Shown: positions 1 through 7,255 of the stretch, piece by piece
Numbering within the stretch: position 1 is the stretch's first letter
Layout: each line of letters starts with the position of its first letter
Source of the DNA: Campylobacteraceae bacterium
GTDB lineage: Bacteria > Campylobacterota > Campylobacteria > Campylobacterales > Sulfurovaceae
Assembly: GCA_026995985.1 (NCBI GenBank)
Contig: JALWNF010000151.1
Coordinates: 1 to 13,977 of the forward strand
Length of the DNA: 13,977 nucleotides
Reading direction: 5' to 3'
The notes under the pieces: generated by a model
Database searches by the model: none
Seen by the model: only the letters and a program-made list of their open reading frames with translations
What the model was told of the DNA's origin: nothing
Made by a program: the position numbers and the translations under genes

Positions 1-2
1 GA

Positions 3-1670
3 ATGATGAAGTTCGAAGATATCGAAATAGAAGATGTAGATTTTGGAGCAATGCTCGAGGAGTCGTTTAGGAAAGCAGATACAAAAAATGATTTAGTAGA
101 TGGTGTTATTGTTAAAATAGTGGAAGAAGATAACCAAGCAATTATTGATGTTGGTCGAAAAAATGAAGCATTTATGTCACTAGACCAGATTAGAGATGAA
201 GATGGTGAACTATTCTTTAAAGAGGGAGATACAATCCCTGTTGTTATTACAGGACAAAGAGGTGAAAGACCAACTGTCTCTTATGAGTTAGCAGAAAAGA
301 GAGTAGCTTTAGAAGAGTTTATTGAAGAGTATGATGAAGAGCAAGAGTATATTGTAGAAGGGACAATTACAAAGAAAAACAGAGGTGGTTTTGTTGTTGA
401 TGTTTCAGGTTTAGAGTTCTTTATGCCAAAAACACTCTCTTATATCTCACCAAAAACTGACCCAATTGGTAAAAATATTAAAGCTCTTATTGTTAAAGTT
501 GATAAAGATAAAGGTAGTGTAATTGTCTCAAGAAAAGAGCTAATTGAGCGTGAAAAGGCTGAGACACAAGAGATTGTAAATAAACTACTAGAAAATAAAG
601 CTGTTGTTGTTGGAACAGTTAAAAAGATTACCTCTTATGGTATGTTTGTAGATGTAGGAGGAATGGACGGACTTGTTCACTACTCTCAAATCTCTCACAA
701 AGGTCCAGTTAATCCTTCAAAATATTATAAAGAGGGAGATGAAGTAAATGTTGTTGCTATAGATTATGATAAAAAGAAGAGACATCTATCTCTATCTATT
801 AAAGAGGCAAACATTGACCCATGGAAAGATATTGATAACACATTAAAAGTGGGAGATACTGTCTCTGTAACTGTCTCAAATATTGAACCTTATGGTGCCT
901 TTGTTGATTTAGGTGAAGATTTAGAAGCATTTCTTCATGTATCTGAACTCTCTTGGGAGAAAAATGTAAAGCACCCAAAAGACCATATTGAGATTGGTCA
1001 AAAACTCGATGTTGAGATTATTGAGATTGATAAAGAGCAAAGAAGACTTAGAGTTTCAAGAAAAACCCTACTTCCAAAGCCAATTGAAGAGTTCGCTTCT
1101 GCTCATAAAGTTGGTGATATTATTAAAGGTACAGTCTCATCAATAACAGACTTTGGAGCATTTCTTAAAATTGGACCTGTTGAGGGTCTTTTACACAACC
1201 AAGAAATCTCTTGGGAAAAAGGCAAATCTGCTAAAGATATCTGCAAAGTAGGCGATGAGCTTGAAGTTAAGATTATTAAAATTGATAAAGAGCAAGGTAA
1301 AGTCTCTTTGAGTATTAAGGCTATGCAGGAGTCACCTGTAACTATTTTTGCTAAAAAACATAAAAATGGTGATGTTGTAGAGGGAACAGTTAAAGATAAA
1401 AAAGATTTTGGTATTTTTGTCTCAATTGAACCTGGAGTTGATGCCCTTCTTAGACTTGAAGACCTTGCTCCACTAAAAGAGGAAGAGATTGAAAAGGGAC
1501 AAACTATTAGAGCTGCAATCTCTTTTATTGATTCTAAAAATGATAAAATCAGAATCTCTGTAAAAAAACTTCAACGTCAAGAGGAGCGAGAAGCTCTTGA
1601 GAGACTGAATGCTAAACAAGACGATAGTATGACTCTTGCTGATGCATTTGAAGATTTTAAAATAAAGTAG
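3..1670 (+). CDS. rpsA: 30S ribosomal protein S1
   Basis: The protein binds mRNA on the small ribosomal subunit and helps translation initiation. Six consecutive S1/OB-fold repeats are visible at about residues 31-97, 115-180, 198-267, 282-354, 369-438 and 454-522. The later ones carry the typical 'GTV..I..YG.FVD.G...GL.H.S..S' pattern, and the first two are more divergent, as usual for S1. The 555-residue length fits the six-domain bacterial form. Two adjacent ATG codons (3 and 6) lie right at the left window edge, so the ribosome-binding site is not visible and the true start could lie further upstream. In Campylobacter the gene before rpsA is ispH; that is expected here but unseen. serA follows after 12 bases, so co-transcription is likely. 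The C-terminal tail (after about 525) is charged and probably disordered. Confidence 0.96.
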   Translation: MMKFEDIEIEDVDFGAMLEESFRKADTKNDLVDGVIVKIVEEDNQAIIDVGRKNEAFMSLDQIRDEDGELFFKEGDTIPVVITGQRGERPTVSYELAEKRVALEEFIEEYDEEQEYIVEGTITKKNRGGFVVDVSGLEFFMPKTLSYISPKTDPIGKNIKALIVKVDKDKGSVIVSRKELIEREKAETQEIVNKLLENKAVVVGTVKKITSYGMFVDVGGMDGLVHYSQISHKGPVNPSKYYKEGDEVNVVAIDYDKKKRHLSLSIKEANIDPWKDIDNTLKVGDTVSVTVSNIEPYGAFVDLGEDLEAFLHVSELSWEKNVKHPKDHIEIGQKLDVEIIEIDKEQRRLRVSRKTLLPKPIEEFASAHKVGDIIKGTVSSITDFGAFLKIGPVEGLLHNQEISWEKGKSAKDICKVGDELEVKIIKIDKEQGKVSLSIKAMQESPVTIFAKKHKNGDVVEGTVKDKKDFGIFVSIEPGVDALLRLEDLAPLKEEEIEKGQTIRAAISFIDSKNDKIRISVKKLQRQEEREALERLNAKQDDSMTLADAFEDFKIK

Positions 1671-1682
1671 GAACTGACAGAT

Positions 1683-3272
1683 ATGTCTAAAATAACTATC
1701 GTAGTTTGTGACCATATCCACCAAACAGGGTTGGATATTCTTGCAAATGATGCAGATATAAATCTAATTAATGCTGCAGATGAGCCTAAAGATAAGCTCA
1801 TCTCAGAAATTATTCCCCTTGCTGATGTAGCCATTACTCGTTCTTCTACAGATGTTGACCAAGCTTTCCTTGACAATGCCAAGAAGATAAAAGCTGTGGT
1901 TCGTGCAGGTGTTGGTGTTGACAATGTTGACATTGATGGTTGTAGTAAAAGAGGTATTGTAGTTATGAATGTACCAACTGCAAATACCATTGCAGCAGTT
2001 GAGCTTACCATGGCTCATATGCTCTCTTGTGTACGTCAATTTCCTTATGCTCATAACAACTTAAAACAAGATAGAGTCTGGAGAAGACAAGATTGGTATG
2101 GAACTGAACTTAAAGACAAAAAATTAGGAATTATCGGTTTTGGCAATATTGGTTCTCGTGTTGGAAAGAGAGCTAAGGCTTTTGAGATGGAGGTTATAGC
2201 GTACGACCCATATATTGACCCAAGAAAAGCTACCGATTGTGACATTGCCTATACTACTAATTTTGATGATATTCTTGCTTGTGATATTATTACTATTCAT
2301 ACACCAAAAACAGAAGAGACTATTGGTATGATTGGTAAAGATGAGATTGCTAAGATGAAAGATGGTGTAGTTTTAATTAACTGTGCTAGAGGTGGACTTT
2401 ATGATGAAGAGGCTCTTTTAGAGGGTCTATCTTCTGGTAAAATCTACATGGCAGGGATTGATGTATTTAACAAAGAACCTGCAACTTCACACCCTCTTCT
2501 TGATTTAAACAATGTTACAGTTACACCTCACTTAGGTGCAAATACTAAAGAGTCTCAACAAAATATTGCTATTCAAGCTGCCCAAAATGCTATTCAAGCA
2601 GGAAAAAATATTGCTTATCCAAATGCTTTGAACTTACCTATTAAAGAGAATGAACTTCCTGATTTTTTACGACCTTACTTAGAGTTAGTTCAGAAGATGG
2701 GAAATCTCTCTGCACAAGCAACAAGACGTAATATTAAAAGTATTAAAGTAATAACACAAGGTGATGTCTCTGGTTATATTGACTCACTAACTACATTTGC
2801 AACTGTTGGAATTTTAACTGAGTCTTTAGGTTCAGCAGTAAACTATGTCAATGCAGAGTTTGTAGCACAAGAGAGAGATATAAAAATTCTTAAAGAGAAA
2901 GATGTTAACCGTACAGGTCTAAACAATAAAGTGACTATTAAACTTGTAACTGAAAATGGTAACTTTACTATCTCTGGTACAGTGTTTGGTGATGAGGCTC
3001 AACGTATTATCAATATTGATGGTTATGAACTTGACCTAGAGCCAAAAGGTAGTCTTATTTTATTTAGAAATACAGATGTTCCAGGAGTTATTGGCTCTGT
3101 TGGAACTATCTTAGCTAACAACAACTTAAACATCTCAGACTTTAGACTTGGACGAGACAAAAATGCTCAAGCTCTAGCTGTTGTTAAGGTAGATGGAGAG
3201 GTTAGTAAAAAAGTTCTTAATGAACTCTCTGCATTAGAAGCTTGTATTAGTGTTACTCATGTAACTATCTAA
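1683..3272 (+). CDS. serA: D-3-phosphoglycerate dehydrogenase
   Basis: The enzyme oxidises 3-phosphoglycerate to 3-phosphohydroxypyruvate with NAD+, the first step of L-serine synthesis in the cytoplasm. The NAD-binding motif GFGNIG is at residues 152-157. The catalytic set of the D-2-hydroxyacid dehydrogenase family is present: Arg236 (in NCARGG), Glu265 (in NKEP) and His283 (in TPHLGA). At 529 residues this is the long form: after the catalytic and NAD domains comes an intervening (ASB-type) domain at about 320-450 and a C-terminal ACT domain at about 455-529 (beginning near 'FRNTDVPGVIGSVG'), the usual site of serine feedback inhibition. It lies 12 bases behind rpsA in the same direction, an order shared with Campylobacter jejuni. 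An AGGA close to the ATG can serve as ribosome-binding site. Confidence 0.96.
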   Translation: MSKITIVVCDHIHQTGLDILANDADINLINAADEPKDKLISEIIPLADVAITRSSTDVDQAFLDNAKKIKAVVRAGVGVDNVDIDGCSKRGIVVMNVPTANTIAAVELTMAHMLSCVRQFPYAHNNLKQDRVWRRQDWYGTELKDKKLGIIGFGNIGSRVGKRAKAFEMEVIAYDPYIDPRKATDCDIAYTTNFDDILACDIITIHTPKTEETIGMIGKDEIAKMKDGVVLINCARGGLYDEEALLEGLSSGKIYMAGIDVFNKEPATSHPLLDLNNVTVTPHLGANTKESQQNIAIQAAQNAIQAGKNIAYPNALNLPIKENELPDFLRPYLELVQKMGNLSAQATRRNIKSIKVITQGDVSGYIDSLTTFATVGILTESLGSAVNYVNAEFVAQERDIKILKEKDVNRTGLNNKVTIKLVTENGNFTISGTVFGDEAQRIINIDGYELDLEPKGSLILFRNTDVPGVIGSVGTILANNNLNISDFRLGRDKNAQALAVVKVDGEVSKKVLNELSALEACISVTHVTI

Positions 3273-3281
3273 TTTTCACTC

Positions 3282-3307
3282 TCTCTATGACTAAATTGTC
3301 ATAGAGA
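3282..3307. terminator. Hairpin between convergent serA and hemN
   Basis: A perfect 10-base-pair stem (TCTCTATGAC at 3282-3291 pairing with GTCATAGAGA at 3298-3307) encloses a 6-base loop. It sits between two converging genes and includes the hemN stop codon and its last codons. There is no clean U-run on either side, only short A/T stretches, so it is a plausible but weak bidirectional terminator or 3'-end stabiliser. Confidence 0.45.
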
Positions 3308-4667
3308 AAATTCTCCCTTCAGGCTGACTCTCGGCCAACCTTAAATCAAATGCCATACAGACATTTCTAACAAACATTCTAGCCTCCTCTTTAACTACCA
3401 ATCTATTGTCATAAATCTCTACTAGATTATCATCTCTCATCTCCTGAAGTCTATCTATGACCTCATCTATGCTTTCTATCTTCATAGAGTCATCTTCCCA
3501 TGAAGTCTCAAGATTACACATAATATTTAAGATATGTTGTCTTACTACTAAATCTTCATCGGTTAAAATATGCCCTCTAAATATAGGCAATCTACCCTCA
3601 TTGACTCTTGCAATATAATCCTCTACCCTCTTCTCATTTTGTGCAAAAGCGTACCATGAGTCAGAGATAGATGACATACCTAAACCTATCATAAGCTTTG
3701 TCTTTCCTGCTGTATACCCCATAAAGTTTCTATGGAGAGTCTTATCTACCATCGCTTTATAAAGCTTATCGGTAGGTAAAGAGAAGTGGTCCATTCCTAT
3801 CTCTACATAACCTGCCTCAAAGAAGAGCTTTTTACCTAACTCATAGAGTTCACGTTTATACTCATCTTTTGGTAAATCATTCTCATCAAAGCCTCTTTGA
3901 CCTACACCTTTAATCCAAGGTACATGAGCATAACTATAGTAGGCAATTCTATCTGGTCTCTGTTTAACTGTTAACTCAATAGTATTTATGATACTCTCTT
4001 TTGTCTGATGTGGTAGACCAAAGATAATATCGTGAGAGATAGACTCATATCCAATCTCTCTTGCCCAATCATTAACTCTTTGAACATTTTCTACAGGCTG
4101 TATTCTGTTGATGGCACGTTGAACAATAGGGTCATAGTCTTGAATACCAAAACTTGTACGCCTAAAACCTAAATCAAAAAGGGTTTGAAGTTGCTCTTTT
4201 GTAGTCTCATTAGGGTGAGCTTCAAAAGAGAACTCATACTCCTCACAACGTGTTGCCAACTCAAAAAGACCATCTATTAGACGTTTTAGGTTTTTAGAAG
4301 AGAAAAAAGTTGGAGTTCCCCCACCTAAATGTATCTCGCGAATAGATGGTTTTGAGTCTAATATATCTATATATAGCTTCCACTCTTTAAGCAGTGTATC
4401 TATATACTCATCTTCTACAGAGTGTCGTTTTGTAATATGCTTATGACAAGCACAAAAGGTACAAAGACTCTCACAATATGGTAGATGAATATATAGAGAG
4501 ATTCCCTCTTTGTTATTACTTTCATTAAATGCTCGTTGAACAGTTTGAGACCAAGCACCTATATCTAATGCCCCTTTATCCCAAAAAGGAACTGTAGGAT
4601 AAGAGGTATATCTAGGACCTGGGATATTATATTTTTGAATAAGGGCTGAATTGCTCAAAGACTGCAT
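3291..4667 (-). CDS. hemN: Oxygen-independent coproporphyrinogen III oxidase
   Basis: This radical-SAM enzyme decarboxylates two propionate side chains of coproporphyrinogen III to form protoporphyrinogen IX in haem synthesis without oxygen. The cluster-binding motif is Cys65-x3-Cys69-x2-Cys72 in 'YIHLPYCESLCTFCACHK', and the fourth cysteine (Cys74) typical of true HemN is present. The SAM-contact GGGTP follows near residue 115. The N-terminal 'KYNIPGPRYTSYPT' and the C-terminal HemN domain ('VRNVCMAFD') are also typical, and 458 residues is the normal length, which argues for HemN rather than the shorter HemW. The start is supported by AAGGA a few bases before the ATG. It converges on serA and has a good -10 box about 100 bases upstream. 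Confidence 0.96.
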   Translation of the reverse strand: MQSLSNSALIQKYNIPGPRYTSYPTVPFWDKGALDIGAWSQTVQRAFNESNNKEGISLYIHLPYCESLCTFCACHKHITKRHSVEDEYIDTLLKEWKLYIDILDSKPSIREIHLGGGTPTFFSSKNLKRLIDGLFELATRCEEYEFSFEAHPNETTKEQLQTLFDLGFRRTSFGIQDYDPIVQRAINRIQPVENVQRVNDWAREIGYESISHDIIFGLPHQTKESIINTIELTVKQRPDRIAYYSYAHVPWIKGVGQRGFDENDLPKDEYKRELYELGKKLFFEAGYVEIGMDHFSLPTDKLYKAMVDKTLHRNFMGYTAGKTKLMIGLGMSSISDSWYAFAQNEKRVEDYIARVNEGRLPIFRGHILTDEDLVVRQHILNIMCNLETSWEDDSMKIESIDEVIDRLQEMRDDNLVEIYDNRLVVKEEARMFVRNVCMAFDLRLAESQPEGRIFSMTI

Positions 4668-4706
4668 TTTTTTCCTTAAATTTGATTTTACTTCTAGAAA
4701 ACATTA

Positions 4707-4758
4707 CCTATTTTTTAACTTTTGTGGATATGATATTCCGTTAAACTCAGGTTTTAAG
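4707..4758 (+). repeat. 52-base promoter-like repeat, copy A
   Basis: This segment aligns without gaps to 12105-12156 with 40 of 52 bases identical; the best part, 4727-4753, has 23 of 27. The shared pattern is a T-rich stretch, then GATAnGATATTnCGTT, then AACTCAG. T-rich DNA followed by a GATATGATATT block resembles a Campylobacterota sigma-70 promoter reading rightward, with a start expected near 4740. No gene follows copy A directly. Seen in the minus direction it would lie within the hemN leader. Function is inference. Confidence 0.5.
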
Positions 4759-4770
4759 CTACTTATTGCA

Positions 4771-4776
4771 ATTATA
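4771..4776 (-). promoter_or_regulatory. Probable hemN -10 box
   Basis: On the minus strand this reads TATAAT, preceded by CTCCTTTAGC and a T-rich stretch, as in Campylobacterota vegetative promoters. Transcription would start near 4764 and give a hemN leader of about 97 bases that includes the complement of repeat copy A. Confidence 0.4.
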
Positions 4777-4832
4777 GCTAAAGGAGTTTGAGAAAATAGA
4801 TGATATTTATCAATATAGATGATTAATAATGA

Positions 4833-4838
4833 TATAAT
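4833..4838 (+). promoter_or_regulatory. Possible distal -10 box, efflux operon
   Basis: A perfect TATAAT lies about 180 bases before the tolC-like start, just downstream of the paired ATAGATGAT words. It could be a distal promoter, but in such AT-rich DNA it could also arise by chance. Confidence 0.25.
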
Positions 4839-4978
4839 ACTTTTTTATAAAAAAACATAAAATGGTATTTGCAAGTAGTTTTTTTTTAAAAGTTGTTACA
4901 ATATTTTATGTTGTTGTGATAATTTTATATAGACTTCAAAAATTATTATCCATTCAACTCTTTTTAATATGTTTTACT

Positions 4979-4984
4979 TATAAT
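4979..4984 (+). promoter_or_regulatory. Probable efflux operon -10 box
   Basis: A perfect TATAAT follows a T-rich tract (about 4958-4978), the typical Campylobacterota sigma-70 layout. The predicted start near 4991 gives a leader of about 30 bases to the GTG at 5020. If correct, the upstream ATG at 5002 would lie only about ten bases from the transcript end with no ribosome-binding site, which favours the GTG start. Confidence 0.45.
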
Positions 4985-5009
4985 CATCATAGTTTTAAAT
5001 TATGCAAAT

Positions 5010-5022
5010 GGAGGTTCAGGTG
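5010..5022 (+). promoter_or_regulatory. Ribosome-binding site that sets a GTG start
   Basis: GGAGG at 5010-5014 lies five bases before an in-frame GTG (5020-5022). The upstream ATG codons at 5002 and 5008 have no purine-rich sequence before them. The GTG start also gives a cleaner signal peptide. Confidence 0.65.
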
Positions 5023-6456
5023 TTATATAAAGTAATAACAACCATACTTGTATCTGTTATCTGTACACAGTTAGTAAGTGCTGAGGAGCTTACTAATTTA
5101 TCATTAGAGAGAGCATTAGAGATAATGAGAAACAATAACTTAGAGTTAAAAATCTCAAAATTTAATGAACAGATAAAGATGCAAGAGGAGGAGATAGCAA
5201 AAGGCTATAAGTATGGAAAATTAAATCTAAAACTACAAGCTCTTCGTTCCAATGATGCTGGGAATGTCTTTGGATTTAAAGTAAAGAGTAGAGAGGCCTC
5301 TTTTAGAGATTTTGGTTTTTCTGACTTTATGGGAGCAATTGGTCAAGGAGCACAACAAGCTCAAGGAGATTTTGGAGCATTTTCTCAAGGTTTAGCACAA
5401 CAAGGAGGAGATATTCTTGGAACAGAACCTAAAGATTTAAACTATCCTGATGCTAGAAATCATATTCAAACTACATTAACATATCAAGTCCCTCTTTATA
5501 CTGGAGGAAAACTAGACCAATATAGTAAAATTACTAAAGCCCTCACATATATGAGCCAACTCGATACAGAAAAGCTCTTAAATGAGAAGATATTTCAAAC
5601 AAAAAAGACCTTTTATGATATATCACTTATTGAGCAATATATTGATAAACTGAGCAGTATTGTAAACAATATTGATAAACTAGAAAATATTGTTGCTAAT
5701 ATGCGTAAAGAGGGATACGCTAAAGAGATAGACCAACTTGAAGTACAAGCTCGAAAAGCAGAAGCACAAAGTATGCTATCTCAAGCAAGATACAATAGGG
5801 AGTTGGCATACCAGTATCTATCTTTTTTACTAAATAAGACGGTTACATCTATTCAGCCTCTATATAAATTAGCACCTATTCCAGAGTTTACACAAGAGGA
5901 GATTGTTCAAAATAACCTTGATATTCAAAAAGCACAACTTGGACTAAAAGTTACTGATATGGCTATTAAGGTAGAAGAGTCTAAATTTTTACCAACAATT
6001 GGAGCTTTTGGTGAGTATGGTTCTGCTGACAATTCTATGTTTAATAGATTTTTCCAAAAAGATTTTTATACTGTTGGAGTACAACTAGAGTGGACACCAT
6101 TTGATGGAAATATAAATAAACATAGTCTTGAAAAAGCAAAAATTAAAAATATGCAAGTTCAAGAGCAAGTAGAACTAGCAAAAGCTGGTATAAAATTACA
6201 AATCAAAAAGCTTTTGACAAGTATAAAAAGTAAAGATGCTGAAATTGAAAGCCTAGAGACACAGTATCAATTTGCTGAAAAGGTATATGAGAACTATGAG
6301 GGACGTTACCAAGAGGGTATTGCCTCAATTACAGATGTGCTTATTAAGCAGTCAAAAGAGCTAGAGGTACTCTTAAAGCTACTTACAGCAAAAAATGATA
6401 GAAATGCAAAAGTATTTGAATTAACATCAGTTCTAAACAAAGGAGAGAATTCATGA
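5020..6456 (+). CDS. TolC-family outer-membrane efflux channel
   Basis: This is the outer-membrane channel of a tripartite efflux pump. Translation is called from GTG at 5020 (478 residues); the longest frame would start at ATG 5002 and add six residues. The N-terminus is a signal peptide: Lys4, hydrophobic core 'VITTILVSVICTQLVSA', cleavage probably before Glu-Glu. The mature part shows two OEP repeats: 'LSLERALEIMRNNNLEL', long helices, 'YQVPLYTGGKLDQYSK' (the family's strand-turn), then a second repeat with 'FLPTIGAFGEYG' and 'LEWTPFDGN'. Long Gln/Lys/Glu helices match the periplasmic barrel. An unusual Gly/Gln-rich stretch sits at about residues 105-130. The gene heads a four-gene operon, and its stop overlaps the next start (ATGA at 6453). 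Substrate is not predictable from this protein. Confidence 0.9.
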   Translation: MLYKVITTILVSVICTQLVSAEELTNLSLERALEIMRNNNLELKISKFNEQIKMQEEEIAKGYKYGKLNLKLQALRSNDAGNVFGFKVKSREASFRDFGFSDFMGAIGQGAQQAQGDFGAFSQGLAQQGGDILGTEPKDLNYPDARNHIQTTLTYQVPLYTGGKLDQYSKITKALTYMSQLDTEKLLNEKIFQTKKTFYDISLIEQYIDKLSSIVNNIDKLENIVANMRKEGYAKEIDQLEVQARKAEAQSMLSQARYNRELAYQYLSFLLNKTVTSIQPLYKLAPIPEFTQEEIVQNNLDIQKAQLGLKVTDMAIKVEESKFLPTIGAFGEYGSADNSMFNRFFQKDFYTVGVQLEWTPFDGNINKHSLEKAKIKNMQVQEQVELAKAGIKLQIKKLLTSIKSKDAEIESLETQYQFAEKVYENYEGRYQEGIASITDVLIKQSKELEVLLKLLTAKNDRNAKVFELTSVLNKGENS

Positions 6457-7253
6457 AAAAACTACTAACTATTGGTCTACTGTTAGCTATAAGTTCACTA
6501 CTAAATGCTATTGAGCTAGAGTTAAGTGGAGCAGTACAGTCAGATAATCAAAAGATGATTACAAGTAGATATATGGGAATTGTAAAAAAGATGTTGGTCT
6601 CTGAGGGAGATATAGTCAAAAAAGGTCAACTTCTTTATGAGATAGACTCCAAAGAGATAGACTCTAAAAAAGAGCAAGTAAACTTGGCTATTTCACAAGC
6701 TCAACTAGCTCTTCAGATGAATAAAAACCAGTACTCAAATGTACTTTTAAATCTTGGACGATACAAAAGACTCTTTAAAAAGGGTATGGTCTCTAAATAT
6801 GAGTTAGAGAATCTTGAACTTAATGCTAAAAATATGAAAGATATGGTTGCTATTGCCTCTAAACAAGTGGCTCAAGCAAAAGCTATGAAAAAAGAGGTAC
6901 TTAACCAATACAACTATCTTAAACTAAGAGCACCTAATGATGGTGTTATTATTGCTAAAAAACTTAATGTTGGAGAGATGGCAATTCCAGGAATGCCAGG
7001 GGTAATCTTAACAGACCTCTCTAAACTAAGTATTATTGTCGAAATAGCAGAGAGTGATATTAAGTATATTAAAATTAAAGATAAAGTTCAAATTGAAGTA
7101 CCATCTGTAGGATTTAAATCTACAGGAAATATTGCCTCTATTATCCCAAGTTCTAACCCTATGACACACAAATTTAAAATGAAAATTAAATTTAATAAAA
7201 AGGGTAAAGCTATCTACCCTGGAATGTATGCAAAAGTACATATTAAGGGCTAA
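6453..7253 (+). CDS. RND periplasmic adaptor (membrane fusion protein)
   Basis: This HlyD/AcrA-type adaptor would link the inner-membrane pump to the TolC-like channel. A signal peptide of about 19 residues ends at 'LLNA'; there is no lipobox cysteine. The first lipoyl half is at about residues 38-65 ('GIVKKMLVSEGDIVKKGQLL'), followed by an alpha-hairpin (about 65-155), the second lipoyl half ('LRAPNDGVIIAKKLNVGE', about 158-180), and a beta-barrel domain to the end ('PGMYAKVHI'). At 266 residues it is short for the family (often 350-400) and appears to lack most of the C-terminal membrane-proximal domain. AGGAG at 6441-6445 is its ribosome-binding site. It overlaps the channel gene by 4 bases and ends 2 bases before the pump gene, so translational coupling is likely. 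Confidence 0.9.
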   Translation: MKKLLTIGLLLAISSLLNAIELELSGAVQSDNQKMITSRYMGIVKKMLVSEGDIVKKGQLLYEIDSKEIDSKKEQVNLAISQAQLALQMNKNQYSNVLLNLGRYKRLFKKGMVSKYELENLELNAKNMKDMVAIASKQVAQAKAMKKEVLNQYNYLKLRAPNDGVIIAKKLNVGEMAIPGMPGVILTDLSKLSIIVEIAESDIKYIKIKDKVQIEVPSVGFKSTGNIASIIPSSNPMTHKFKMKIKFNKKGKAIYPGMYAKVHIKG

Positions 7254-7255
7254 TC

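Larger units (their letters stand above)
4668..5019. other. AT-rich intergenic region, hemN / efflux operon
   Basis: This 352-base stretch contains no convincing gene. It holds the hemN promoter (minus strand), copy A of a 52-base repeat (4707-4758), an AAGGAG at 4781-4786 followed by an 8-codon ORF beginning ATG at 4800, and two plus-strand TATAAT boxes (4833 and 4979). There is a nine-T run at 4879-4887. The 9-base word ATAGATGAT occurs twice, 19 bases apart (4796 and 4815). A perfect 10-base inverted repeat, AACATAAAAT at 4854-4863 and ATTTTATGTT at 4903-4912, flanks the T run. In DNA this AT-rich, the last items may be chance. Confidence 0.7.

Noticed and set aside
1473..2245. Several minus-strand ORFs of 60-144 codons over rpsA and serA
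   Set aside because: They lie opposite strongly conserved genes, have no recognisable domains and show shadow-type composition.
4727..4753. Sigma-54 or FliA (sigma-28) promoter in the repeat core
   Set aside because: There is no TGGCA-N-TTGC pair and no correctly spaced CGATAT box; GATAT alone is not enough.
4796..4823. Pair of ATAGATGAT words as a specific operator
   Set aside because: The 19-base spacing suits a two-turn operator, but short AT-rich words recur easily by chance. It is noted under the intergenic region only.
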